A stretch of DNA of 64,000 bases from Yersinia kristensenii. Lineage in GTDB: Bacteria > Pseudomonadota > Gammaproteobacteria > Enterobacterales > Enterobacteriaceae. Below the pieces are notes generated by a model. It saw only the letters and a program-made list of their open reading frames with translations. It did no database searches and was not told the DNA's origin. This document shows positions 10,801-18,083 of the stretch, in pieces. The stretch's first letter is position 1. Every line of letters begins with the position of its first letter. The stretch lies in contig NZ_UHIY01000001.1 in assembly GCF_900460525.1 (NCBI RefSeq), forward strand, positions 2,728,001 to 2,792,000, given 5' to 3'. The position numbers were made by a program, and so were the translations under genes.

Positions 10801-13800
10801 GTTCACAAGAGGAAGGACGACGTTTTATTATTGAGCAAATATCTGAACTTAAGCGTCATGGGGTAACAACTATTGGTCTGGAACATTTGCGTAGAGACCA
10901 TATTCAACCACTAATTGATGATTATTATAGAACTGGTGTTATCTCACCTGATTTAAACACTTTCCTAACGGCAAAGGGAGTTAAAAATATTGTCACTACA
11001 GCATTTGAAAATAAAGTAAAAATTATTTTCTTGGATGATAATAGTACCTCGAAAGGTAGTGGTAACCATAGTTTAATGTATAGAGCGGGATCTGCGAATA
11101 ATATTGCAGTAGATATATTAAAACAGATACCTGCAAACGAAAAATTTGTTGTTATCTATGGTGAGGCTCATTTAAAGTCACACATTGGTATAGAATCGCC
11201 CGTTTCCGGTATTAGCCACCAAATGAAGCTTCCAATACTGCAAGTTGATGCAAACAACAGGCTCACTGTCAGTGCTGATGATCCAACTCAACGTACTATT
11301 TATCCTAGAAATAATACAACTGGCTCTCCACGAATAATATTCCCAGCAACATTGAATGACACAAGTACTAAAAGAAATACTCGCCAATCGGTTGATAATT
11401 GGGAGGTCGCTACTGTTAAGTCGAGCAGCTCATGGAGTTTTTCTCAATATAATGGTCAAATTATTGTTCAATTAGAAAACGACCCTATTGCAGCTGAAGC
11501 GGCGGCTAATTTAGCAGCTAAACACCCAGGCTCTATTTTGGTTCAGCTTGATTCAAATGGGCAGTACCGAGTGGTATCGGGTGATCCGACTTCATTGCAT
11601 GGCAATATCCGTTGGCAGTTAGTTGGGCATGGGCGTGATGGCAGTAATGGTCAAGATAATCAAACCTTATCCAATGAAAACCCTACAGAATTAGCCACAA
11701 GAATTAGACGTTTTAAAGACGAACTCGATAATGATTATCATATCAAAAGCACGCCAAACTATATTAGCCTGGTGGGATGTTCACTGGTAGATAAAAACAG
11801 ACAGCAAGGTTTTGCCCGACAATTTATTACGGAATTAGGCAACCAAGGCATTAAAACTGATGTTGCAGCACGAAATACTCGAGTCCTTGTTAATGAGCAA
11901 GGGCGTAAAAATACACTGGATGATGATGGCAACTTAAAACACAAAGTGGGCAGTGATAAAGTCATATTACGGCTGAACAATGAGGGGGAAATAGAAAGTA
12001 TTACAGAAAAAGTCAATAACAATGTGCACTTGGCTGAGATCGATATTAATCGCGTTGGTACTAAGAATATTGATTCACCCGCAAGTGGCGCTATTGGCCG
12101 TAATACAGAAGAGTTTTCCCCGCCAGAAAGGAAACAAAGGATTGATACTGTAGCCCCATCTACTGATAATAATCAGGCGGTAAGTTACGCAGGTAATATA
12201 AATATTCAGATTGGTGATGATGAATTTACCTCAATCAATTGGGGTACCTCAAATCTGGGTATAAAAGTCGGTCATGGTGGATTTAAAACCTTAGTGTTTG
12301 GTGATAATAATATCATGATTCATATTGGTGATGGTATGAGTAAACACAGCGTTAATATTGGCGGTTATCAGGCCTTTGAAGGCGTACAAGCATTTATGGG
12401 GTCTCGCAATATTAGTTTTAATTATGGTCACAGTAATGACTTGATATTTATGACAGAAAAAACCGTGCTATCCCCACCATTGGTTAATCCATTTGATGGC
12501 GCGACACGAATTTGTGTTGCGTTAGAGAATATTGCTACTGAAGGGTATGGCGGTGATTGGTTGCAGGCCCAAGCACAGCAGTGGACCTTCTCTGGTGCGA
12601 AACAATATCTCAACGAATTATCTGCATTGGACAGTACCAGTAATGTGGAATATAACAGTTTGATTGAAATAGATTCTCAACTTATTCGTAGTGCACGTGG
12701 CCTAAAAAGTGATATTAATGCGACATTGAATAAGAAATATAACCAATGGTTAGGAAAGCCATCTACTACAGAAAATAACCATCAGGTAAAAACAACTAAA
12801 GCAGATAAGTTGCGTAAGTTAAATGACACTATGGTCTTTAATATTGCAGTCGGTGGTCAAGGGGCCGATATCATTGTGACCAACAGTAACTGGAACTTTA
12901 CTTTTGGCGATAATATTCAATCGATTATGGATATTAATTTGGGTTCGTTGTTTGCTATCAGTACCCAGCAGGTTACCCGGTCGGGTAGAGTCAAAACCAC
13001 CATGACTTATAGTATTGATGATATGCCAAGGCAGATTAAAAATCAGTTAATTAATAAATTATCATTAATCGAAAGTGATATGACGTTAGGTGATGTTTTT
13101 GGTGTTGATTATGATGCTGCGGGTAATATTGTTTCCCGTACCGGCGAAGATATCGATGGAGAAAAAATATTAAAAGAAATGATAGAGGTTGTGGCCGAAT
13201 TTGGTGGTGAAAAGCTTAATGCACTGAGTGATCCGCAGAAATTACTGAATGGCTTAAAAGCGAATTTAAATATGGGTGAAAATGCGATTACCTCTTTCGC
13301 CCAAACTCATGGTTTGCAAGATAAGGCTCCAAATGAAGGAGATGAGACCGCGGCTGTTAATGCATCGGGGTCCAGAACTACCCAGCCCCCAGAAAATAAA
13401 GATCAGGCATTTGGTTTCAGTTCTCTTAATTTACCTAACCTGTTTGCTACGTTATTCAATAAAGACAAGCAAACTGAAATGGCGGATAGGGTCAATAATC
13501 TGAAACAGAATATGGCCCAAGATCTGCTTAATATGGAAGAGAAAACGTTCGATTTCTTGCGTAATAGCGGTTTTCTACGTGGGGATGGCGACCTGAATTG
13601 GTCATTGGGGAATTACAACTTCACACTGGGCGGGCATGGTAACGATTTAGGTGCTTATCTTGGCGATAATAATAACTTTTGGGGTGGGCAGGGAGACGAT
13701 GCATTCTATGGCATGGGGATTTCCAACGTTTTCACTGGTGGTCAGGGCGATGATACTGGCGTCTTGATGGGCCGTGAAAATACAATGTTTGGCGGGGCAG

Positions 13801-14675
13801 GTGATGATACTGCTGTTCTTGCTGGGCGGATAAATCATGCCAACTTGGGTGCCGGTAATGATAAAGCATTTATCTTTGGTGAGACTGGAACTGTCAACAT
13901 GGGGGATGGGGACGATTATGCCGTCGTCGCCGGTCATTATAATCGCACTGATGGTGAGCAAGGTCAGGATTACGTTGTTCTTATGGGCAATAATAATGTT
14001 GCAGAGTTAGGGGAAGGCAATGATTACGGTGTCGTATTTGGTAATGAAAATAGCGTGTCAGGAAATCAAGGTAGCGATACGATAAAATTGATGGGTTACT
14101 CGAGCGTCATTATGGGCGGTGATGGGAATGACCATCTGATTGCCGACGTTATTTCAAAATTCAGTGATTTTTTGGGCGGCGAGGGTGATGACATGTTTGA
14201 ACTCGGCGGCTATCAGAACAAATTTAGCGGCCTTGATGGGGTTGATAGCTTTGTCGTCAGCACAGCGGTGATTGATTGTACGGTTACTGATATCAGTCGC
14301 GAAGATAAAATTCTGATGAATAATGTCAGTTGGCGTGACCTGTGGCTCCAGCGAAGTGGTTATGATTTGACCATTTTAGTCAGACGGCCAATTGCTGATG
14401 ATTCGGCACAAGGTGATTTTGAGCGAGTGGGTTCAGTGACCTTTAATGATTACTTTAATGGTAAACGCGCCGCGATTGTGGTGAGTGATAAGGGAGTCAA
14501 TGGCTCACCTCATGGCTATGAGGTCCTGACAGATTCCGCCATTGATGGCTTGGTTCAGAATATGAACAACTTCCCTGTATCTGATGGAAAATCCAGCTTT
14601 ATTGGGCAAATGGATACTCAAATACAACAGAAAATAGCTGGGCTGTGGGCTAACACTACTCTGTGTGCGGCGTAG
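4848..14675 (+). CDS. rtxA: MARTX multifunctional autoprocessing RTX toxin
   Basis: A 3275-residue toxin, short for a MARTX (Vibrio forms are about 3500-5200). Order seen: N-terminal region with glycine/Asp-rich A-type repeats (about residues 1-170); about 40 B-type repeats of about 19 residues with core GN(I/V)xT(K/H)VGDG (about 434-1209); a Gly/Asn-rich linker; an E/K/Q/A-rich coiled coil (about 1333-1585); an effector segment (about 1600-2180) with GETHG (His1984), LEH (Glu2012, His2013) and GEAH (Glu2106, His2108); a C80 cysteine protease domain with GHGRD (His2261) and VGCSL (Cys2311); further repeats (about 2447-2540); and calcium-binding RTX repeats (about 2911-3131). MARTX proteins form a pore that passes effectors into host cells, where the inositol-hexakisphosphate-activated protease releases them. 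The effector activity is not established. ATG 4848 follows AATAAGGATATTCC. No rtxBDE exporter genes are nearby. Confidence 0.95.
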   Translation: MSKASNRSAEYFFTGVYNGDDSNNDIDAIGLGGIIYARGGDDDIFVGSIAAKVEAGSGDDTIKGGAAYLEVLDTTGKLTVKGAAGAMNIIKEGDGDIDATVVAGANIINHTGNSGSMNIFAIGAYNKITRKSIGYGANGKLALDDIVLGDARFENETLGISTDKVSAVKKEGYYLYEHWYYHDGYYSKAFTKVYLFQDEKTGDIKTKKTTTIFSFDSISNRWRRTSGNGSNFNDLVDINYNVKATKIKSEYSSELPKEWLGGDSILLKYEDELVLKKDNLTLNAIKLSDGNSLSAIKSTGKPGAYYFVSRNYIYEIVISDAYTRVNIDGETILTPCQGMKIIPYKRSVSKGMVARPNDTINKIPDGLVERTGSGYIGRYRRVVNIANVPSIDSISYSINKEVMVDKKLNRLEPNKVSNITNMNLINSSDDINFEGGGIANVIESDVVRGNVTFKGGGAANIITHTAVKGNTDFTGGGIANIIVKSGGEGNLTFNGAGLANVLVHKSQKGDMKVNAGGAVNVMVRLGNGQYDVTLIALGNISVHSGDGNSIVKMLGGLNTHTQIGDGEAFWISAGGLNVLTKKGQGSLFSVVGGGGNVITSMGQGDLTIVALGLGNIITHISDDENHARTTVIAVAAANIVTKKGRGDMRAILAGGLNVLTHVGGGKTDTIMLGGGNILTKVGNGSANGIMFGLGNIFTHVGDGQTLGVMAGGGNIYTKVGDGTTIAAMLAAGNIMTHIGDGNTYVLMAALGNVITKVGDGDLLALMIAKGNILTQVGNGQTFALMLAKGGNILTKVGDGMTLAAMISIANVMTHVGHGETFALMIGKANIFTKVGSGLTVAVMVGNINVYSQINNHKNESIGIGVFIGKLNVMTKVGDGTALAIMVGKANIMTHIGNGITGGIALAKGNIITKVGDGFMGILAKADGNVITHVGTGITAVVLHGKGNILTKVGNDTTIGLLISQTGNIMTHIGNGMTIGIAKGKGNIITKIGNGTGINAVWGELNVITQVGDGDRYNFSKGKGNVITRVGNGQEVTVTKGDANIVSAIGDIDNYTFAWGKQNIITAVGSGRNVVVAKANNNIVTKVGDGDAYNVLWANNNIVTTVGDGNAITIAKGKINVTTDVGDGLNVTVVYGDTNINTKVGDGTSVNVAWGKYNINTKVGDGLNVAVMKGKANANINVGDGLSVVATYGRNNVSVKVGNGDYYNLSVASSNTRSNKLSALFGNIKQNLLGRAGSQGIDYLVNGNEGQTTGFRNGHGGFNLPEVNNLNGFNLNETGVSGKFDSESAPSDFSAKSNNINNIDAPNLESTKNNASKALGGSDNTSIKDDVQHSKTHFEIEEKVGGDKARAEDDAEQFQRYKDKQTENASVIQSQIEGIDKAVLAATAADYQQQMEQQANELLTEKQKIAQSINNISADENTETGEDYRQQFAGGLLKDINDKLDESIKTANESLDTSQSNVNKHQSAMNDAVAQSESALAKGEQDKNKADAAKATAELEVAKRKTEAKQQKIKANKANRKAQEDVVTAKSRGEGHLKDANNEADAAAREAKSVQRSEGDTPKNRREAEGSGLNRNQNAYNTDVKEVSDAAISPDESFIPDRLPLAPADGRITNIISDVSSVEGLTTGQSKIKEVKILSNKLREDNFGYNILDIVKKTGKNNPPVEIESNVIISKDELKKQASVMGKPIGYSYKKILNIIDLINSTSNSERIKNIFILKSEIERYINEHPSSGRNKAFLTLGEKIDKSLFNSKMQPAKNAILRLSKTQPEMAARLYEVAARESQGSHVGLTNMMHVWISEDGYLTLLKGFEGKIPDRNLLNFDPTYHIATGDQFDECKTKLLQAQSNGELRQVYINESTRSFTIGYTYEEMASFRARGSENSQFFSYILNEVAGRNNSTDRSKELNWLDNCADKKFLKQLQLSRLDQIESIYQRNNKIDFASWDSKYSGISRDRINRELNQYGDVDGQLSVLLRGNQGLLIGETHGSQEEGRRFIIEQISELKRHGVTTIGLEHLRRDHIQPLIDDYYRTGVISPDLNTFLTAKGVKNIVTTAFENKVKIIFLDDNSTSKGSGNHSLMYRAGSANNIAVDILKQIPANEKFVVIYGEAHLKSHIGIESPVSGISHQMKLPILQVDANNRLTVSADDPTQRTIYPRNNTTGSPRIIFPATLNDTSTKRNTRQSVDNWEVATVKSSSSWSFSQYNGQIIVQLENDPIAAEAAANLAAKHPGSILVQLDSNGQYRVVSGDPTSLHGNIRWQLVGHGRDGSNGQDNQTLSNENPTELATRIRRFKDELDNDYHIKSTPNYISLVGCSLVDKNRQQGFARQFITELGNQGIKTDVAARNTRVLVNEQGRKNTLDDDGNLKHKVGSDKVILRLNNEGEIESITEKVNNNVHLAEIDINRVGTKNIDSPASGAIGRNTEEFSPPERKQRIDTVAPSTDNNQAVSYAGNINIQIGDDEFTSINWGTSNLGIKVGHGGFKTLVFGDNNIMIHIGDGMSKHSVNIGGYQAFEGVQAFMGSRNISFNYGHSNDLIFMTEKTVLSPPLVNPFDGATRICVALENIATEGYGGDWLQAQAQQWTFSGAKQYLNELSALDSTSNVEYNSLIEIDSQLIRSARGLKSDINATLNKKYNQWLGKPSTTENNHQVKTTKADKLRKLNDTMVFNIAVGGQGADIIVTNSNWNFTFGDNIQSIMDINLGSLFAISTQQVTRSGRVKTTMTYSIDDMPRQIKNQLINKLSLIESDMTLGDVFGVDYDAAGNIVSRTGEDIDGEKILKEMIEVVAEFGGEKLNALSDPQKLLNGLKANLNMGENAITSFAQTHGLQDKAPNEGDETAAVNASGSRTTQPPENKDQAFGFSSLNLPNLFATLFNKDKQTEMADRVNNLKQNMAQDLLNMEEKTFDFLRNSGFLRGDGDLNWSLGNYNFTLGGHGNDLGAYLGDNNNFWGGQGDDAFYGMGISNVFTGGQGDDTGVLMGRENTMFGGAGDDTAVLAGRINHANLGAGNDKAFIFGETGTVNMGDGDDYAVVAGHYNRTDGEQGQDYVVLMGNNNVAELGEGNDYGVVFGNENSVSGNQGSDTIKLMGYSSVIMGGDGNDHLIADVISKFSDFLGGEGDDMFELGGYQNKFSGLDGVDSFVVSTAVIDCTVTDISREDKILMNNVSWRDLWLQRSGYDLTILVRRPIADDSAQGDFERVGSVTFNDYFNGKRAAIVVSDKGVNGSPHGYEVLTDSAIDGLVQNMNNFPVSDGKSSFIGQMDTQIQQKIAGLWANTTLCAA
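6147..8474 (+). repeat. MARTX B-repeat array (protein-level repeats)
   Basis: About 40 tandem repeats of 18-20 residues. Early copies are GGGxANxI-like; later copies follow (V/I)MxxKGN(I/V)(I/L/M)T(K/H)VGDGxTxx. From roughly the 12th to the 31st repeat the residue after the conserved Thr/Ser alternates nearly strictly between His/Gln and Lys/Arg, giving a two-repeat, 38-residue period. At DNA level the copies differ, so this is an old array and not recent tandem duplication. In MARTX toxins this region forms the host-membrane translocation structure (family knowledge). Confidence 0.85.
13580..14240 (+). repeat. C-terminal RTX calcium-binding repeats
   Basis: Repeats of about 18 residues with GGxGxD and GxxN elements, for example GGQGDDAFYGMG, GGAGDDTAVLAG and GDGDDYAVVAG. 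This is the MARTX C-repeat form of the RTX nonapeptide. Such repeats bind Ca2+ and fold after type I secretion. The uncleaved secretion signal is expected in the remaining C-terminal residues. Confidence 0.85.
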
Positions 14676-14716
14676 CGATAAAGCCTATCGATAGCGCGTT
14701 GTAGATAAGATTTCGT

Positions 14717-14751
14717 GATGCCATTCAGCTAATACTGAGTGGCATTTTTTT
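14717..14751 (+). terminator. Terminator after rtxA
   Basis: Stem TGCCATTCAG / CTGAGTGGCA (one G-U pair) with a six-base loop, followed by seven T. It lies 43 bases after the toxin stop and closes the rtx operon. Confidence 0.88.
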
Positions 14752-14866
14752 ATTGCGAACACTGAGTGCTTTTATATAAAGAGATCAACCAATACCCTGG
14801 TTCTTTGGCTACAGCTGTTATGATGAAATAAATTGTTCAACACAGCCAAAGCTGATGGAGAATAAA

Positions 14867-15388
14867 ATGCCGCAAAATAGTCAGATGCCGGAAAACAAGC
14901 AGATGCTGCAAAACCAACAGGTAACACCGAGTATTGTATATTGCCATGCGCGCGATGAACTTGATGCACTCTGTGCGGCGGGTATCACCCGTGGCAAATT
15001 AATGAAATTTCATAGCCGATATAAATTAGTGTTATTAGCGCATTCACAACCGGAATACCGTGAAATTGGGCCTTTTATTGCGGCAATGGATAAATGGCCA
15101 TCACTGAGTGAATTTACTGCTGAGTATCGCCAGCGTTTACTGCATTTATTGTCCCATTCTCCAACAGTGGCTAATCACACCAATGTGCTGATGCATGTGC
15201 AGGGCTATTTTCGGCCTTATCTCACCTCAGCGCAGCGTCAGGCTTTGGCACAGCTTATTGAGCAATATCGGTTAGGCGAATGGCCTATCAGCGCGCCTAT
15301 TGCGCAGATAATGGATTATATGGTTGAATTTCCAAATGATTATCTGGCTGGGCAGCACTATTTTACGTTTTATTCAGCGCAAGGTTAA
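14867..15388 (+). CDS. ybgA: YbgA family (DUF1722) protein
   Basis: DUF1722 protein of unknown molecular role, encoded immediately upstream of photolyase as in E. coli. Conserved blocks are HSRYKLVLLAHSQPEYRE, HTNVLMHVQGYF and the C-terminal YF. I chose ATG 14867 (173 residues) because GGAG lies six bases upstream; an in-frame ATG at 14855 would add four residues but has no ribosome-binding site. The N-terminus has a low-complexity M/Q/N/P tail (PQNSQMPENKQMLQNQQ) absent from E. coli YbgA. The stop is only three bases before phrB, so the two are co-transcribed. Confidence 0.92.
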   Translation: MPQNSQMPENKQMLQNQQVTPSIVYCHARDELDALCAAGITRGKLMKFHSRYKLVLLAHSQPEYREIGPFIAAMDKWPSLSEFTAEYRQRLLHLLSHSPTVANHTNVLMHVQGYFRPYLTSAQRQALAQLIEQYRLGEWPISAPIAQIMDYMVEFPNDYLAGQHYFTFYSAQG

Positions 15389-15391
15389 AGC

Positions 15392-16837
15392 ATGGCTACG
15401 CATCTTGTTTGGTTCCGTAATGATTTACGCCTAACGGATAATCTGGCGCTACATGCGGCGTGTCAGGATCCTCAAGCCATTGTGATGGCGGTGTTTATCG
15501 CCACACCAGCACAATGGGCGGCGCACGATATGGCACCGCGACAGGCGGCATTCTTGCTGCAAAATCTGCAACTGTTGCAGAGTGCGCTCGCCGAAAGAGG
15601 AATCCCGCTGCACTATCATCAGTGTGATGATTTTAAAGATTCGATTACCTGGCTGAATGATTTTTGTCAGCAGCAGCCAGTGGATGCGCTGTTTTATAAC
15701 CAACAGTATGAGCTGAATGAACGTGTCCGCGATGAAGCATTGATGGCACAATTGAGTCAGCGCGCTATCGCCTGTCACGGCTTTCATGACAGCGTGTTAT
15801 TGCCACCGGGCACTGTCCTGACCGGTAATAATGAAATGTATAAAGTTTTCACTCCGTTTCGCCGTGCATTTATCCAGCGGTTAATGATGAGTGATTGCCG
15901 CAGTGTTCCGGCCCCGAAAGCCCGCACCACCGCAGCTGTGACTCCCTCGCAGCCCTTGGCACCGTTTGATTATCCGCAACAGCCGGTCGACAATCAGCTA
16001 TTTCCGGCGGGGGAAGAGGCGGCGCTACAGCGTTTGCGCCGTTTTTGTCGCGAGGATGCTCAGGACTATCAGCAGCAACGCGATTTCCCCGCGATCGCGG
16101 GCACCAGTTGCTTGTCACCTTATTTGGCACTGGGTATTCTTTCACCCCGTCAATGTGTTAATCGCCTGCGAGCCGAATGTCCGGATTTGTTGGAAAATGT
16201 CGAGGGCGGGGCCTTTATTTGGCTTAATGAATTGATCTGGCGTGAATTTTATCGTCATTTACTGGTAGCTTATCCCCGGTTATGCCAGCATCATCCCTTT
16301 ATTAGCTGGACTGATGCAGTAATATGGAATCACTCAGAACAGCAATTAATCGCCTGGCAGCAGGGGCGAACAGGTTATCCTATTGTCGACGCAGCAATGC
16401 GGCAGCTCAATGAAACTGGCTGGATGCATAACCGATTGCGGATGATTAGCGCCAGTTTTCTGGTCAAAGACTTGCTGATCGACTGGCGGCACGGCGAACG
16501 CTATTTTATGTCGCAATTATTAGACGGTGATTTGGCCGCTAATAATGGCGGCTGGCAGTGGGCAGCATCAACCGGGACGGATGCCGCACCCTATTTTCGC
16601 ATCTTTAATCCCACCACGCAGGGAGAGCGCTTTGATAAAGATGGCGTTTTTATTCGTCGGTGGTTACCTGAATTGGCGGCAGTACCCGACAGCGATATCC
16701 ATCAACCATGGCGTTGGGCCGAGCGGCAGCAGCAACCTTTGGATTACCCACCACCGCTGGTGGACCATAAGCAGGCCAGATTGGCTACACTCGCGGCATT
16801 TGAAGCCGCTAAGCGGGATGGCAGCAAGGATCCCTAA
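15392..16837 (+). CDS. phrB: Deoxyribodipyrimidine photolyase
   Basis: Light-driven flavoenzyme that splits cyclobutane pyrimidine dimers in DNA. It has 481 residues, normal for class I CPD photolyases. The N-terminal antenna domain starts THLVWFRNDLRLTDNLAL. The C-terminal FAD domain shows WLNELIWREFYRHLL, RTGYPIVDAAMRQLNETGW and DGDLAANNGGWQWAASTGTD, which carry FAD-binding and electron-transfer tryptophan positions. It starts at ATG 15392, three bases after ybgA, and is followed 15 bases later by the phosphodiesterase gene. Confidence 0.97.
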   Translation: MATHLVWFRNDLRLTDNLALHAACQDPQAIVMAVFIATPAQWAAHDMAPRQAAFLLQNLQLLQSALAERGIPLHYHQCDDFKDSITWLNDFCQQQPVDALFYNQQYELNERVRDEALMAQLSQRAIACHGFHDSVLLPPGTVLTGNNEMYKVFTPFRRAFIQRLMMSDCRSVPAPKARTTAAVTPSQPLAPFDYPQQPVDNQLFPAGEEAALQRLRRFCREDAQDYQQQRDFPAIAGTSCLSPYLALGILSPRQCVNRLRAECPDLLENVEGGAFIWLNELIWREFYRHLLVAYPRLCQHHPFISWTDAVIWNHSEQQLIAWQQGRTGYPIVDAAMRQLNETGWMHNRLRMISASFLVKDLLIDWRHGERYFMSQLLDGDLAANNGGWQWAASTGTDAAPYFRIFNPTTQGERFDKDGVFIRRWLPELAAVPDSDIHQPWRWAERQQQPLDYPPPLVDHKQARLATLAAFEAAKRDGSKDP

Positions 16838-16852
16838 TCACCAGGAGCCTTC

Positions 16853-17908
16853 ATGTTTTTGACCTATATTTCGACTCAATCGGTAGCAACTGTTCGTCAA
16901 GTCAGCAGTAATAAGCGCCGTAACCGGCTGCTTAATGCCGGATTAGTTTTCTCTTTTAGCTTCTATAGCACCTTGGCGGCGGCAGGGTTTGAAGTGGTAG
17001 CACTTGGGGTCGATGGCGGTGTCAGTGATGGCAATCTGACTTCTTACCTGATTCGTGATGATAGCCAGCCGGTGTATTTAGCGCTGGATGCCGGTTCGGT
17101 GCTGCCGGGGATAGCTAAGGCACTGGATAAAGGTAACTTTTCTGATGTGACGGCTGAAAAGGCCGCTCCGCTCACTCGGCAGGGTTATGTCTTTCGCCAA
17201 AGCATCAACAGCTATTTCATTAGCCATGCCCATCTTGACCATGTATCTGGCCTGATTATTGGTTCGCCGGAAGACAGCAAAAAAACTATTTATGCATCAG
17301 CCGATACTATTGATGTATTGCGGAACTACTATTTTAACTGGCGTGTCTGGCCCAATTTTACCGACAGTGGCAGTGGCACTCGTTTGGGGACTTACCGCAT
17401 GCAACTGGTGCGCCCGGCCCAATCATTAAGTTTGGGGCTGACCCGTTTAACCGGCGAGATGTACCCCTTAAGCCATGATAAATCGCCTTCTTCAATGTTG
17501 CTTATCACCGGTAACAATGCAGCTTTTGCCTATTTTGGCGATACTGGCCCGGATGAGATAGAAAAGTCGAAGAACCTGGATACAGTGTGGCGTAAATTGG
17601 CTGAAAAGGTCCAAAAGCAGCAGTTGAAAGGGATGATTATTGAAGTTTCATACCCGAATGAAATGGATGATGGCAAATTGTATGGCCACATGACACCCAA
17701 GTGGCTGCTGAAGGAATTGAAGAATCTTGAGAAATACAGCGGCGAAGGGCAGCCCTTAAAAGGTTTGCCGGTGGTGATTAGCCATATTAAACCCTCATTC
17801 AAACAGGGCCAGGATGTGCGTAAAGTGATTGCGGCTGAGCTTACGCAAGGTAATGATATGGGGGTTAAGTTTATCCTGATGGATCAAGGCGATAGCCGGA
17901 AATTCTAA
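16853..17908 (+). CDS. cpdP: Periplasmic class II 3',5'-cyclic-nucleotide phosphodiesterase
   Basis: Metallo-beta-lactamase-fold phosphodiesterase of the PDE class II family (yeast PDE1, Vibrio CpdP), expected to hydrolyse cAMP. It has 351 residues. The N-terminus has a basic stretch (SSNKRRNR) then a hydrophobic segment ending TLAAAG, consistent with export. The metal motif SHAHLDHVSG, a FGDTGPDE loop and ISHIKPS are present. A clear AGGAG precedes ATG 16853. It sits in the ybgA-phrB cluster, a place with no equivalent in E. coli K-12. Why a bacterium should break down cAMP outside the cytoplasm is unsettled; nutrient salvage or removal of host cAMP are options (inference). Confidence 0.88.
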   Translation: MFLTYISTQSVATVRQVSSNKRRNRLLNAGLVFSFSFYSTLAAAGFEVVALGVDGGVSDGNLTSYLIRDDSQPVYLALDAGSVLPGIAKALDKGNFSDVTAEKAAPLTRQGYVFRQSINSYFISHAHLDHVSGLIIGSPEDSKKTIYASADTIDVLRNYYFNWRVWPNFTDSGSGTRLGTYRMQLVRPAQSLSLGLTRLTGEMYPLSHDKSPSSMLLITGNNAAFAYFGDTGPDEIEKSKNLDTVWRKLAEKVQKQQLKGMIIEVSYPNEMDDGKLYGHMTPKWLLKELKNLEKYSGEGQPLKGLPVVISHIKPSFKQGQDVRKVIAAELTQGNDMGVKFILMDQGDSRKF

Positions 17909-17909
17909 A

Positions 17910-18036
17910 TATTCCCTTCGTACTTGAAGCCGCAGGGGTGTTAGCTACGTTCACAAACCCGAATCACTTACTCGAGTAAGCTCATCGGGACTTGCTCGCT
18001 TGCTGCCTACCTGCAACTCCAATGACTTTGGGTATA
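17910..18036. repeat. Full-length ERIC element (127 bp)
   Basis: Starts TATTCCCTTCGTACTTGAAG and ends GACTTTGGGTATA, with terminal inverted-repeat character and the central core CACTTACTCGAGTAAGCTC. The length of 127 bp equals the ERIC consensus. It starts two bases after the cpdP stop, so it would be transcribed as a 3' hairpin. Confidence 0.9.
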
Positions 18037-18083
18037 TATCTCAATAATATTGATTCATAGTATCTATTGATAAGGCTGATGAA

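Noticed and set aside
13276..13503. 75-codon overlapping frame inside the toxin gene
   Set aside because: Out of frame with the toxin, no ribosome-binding site, and no recognisable protein.
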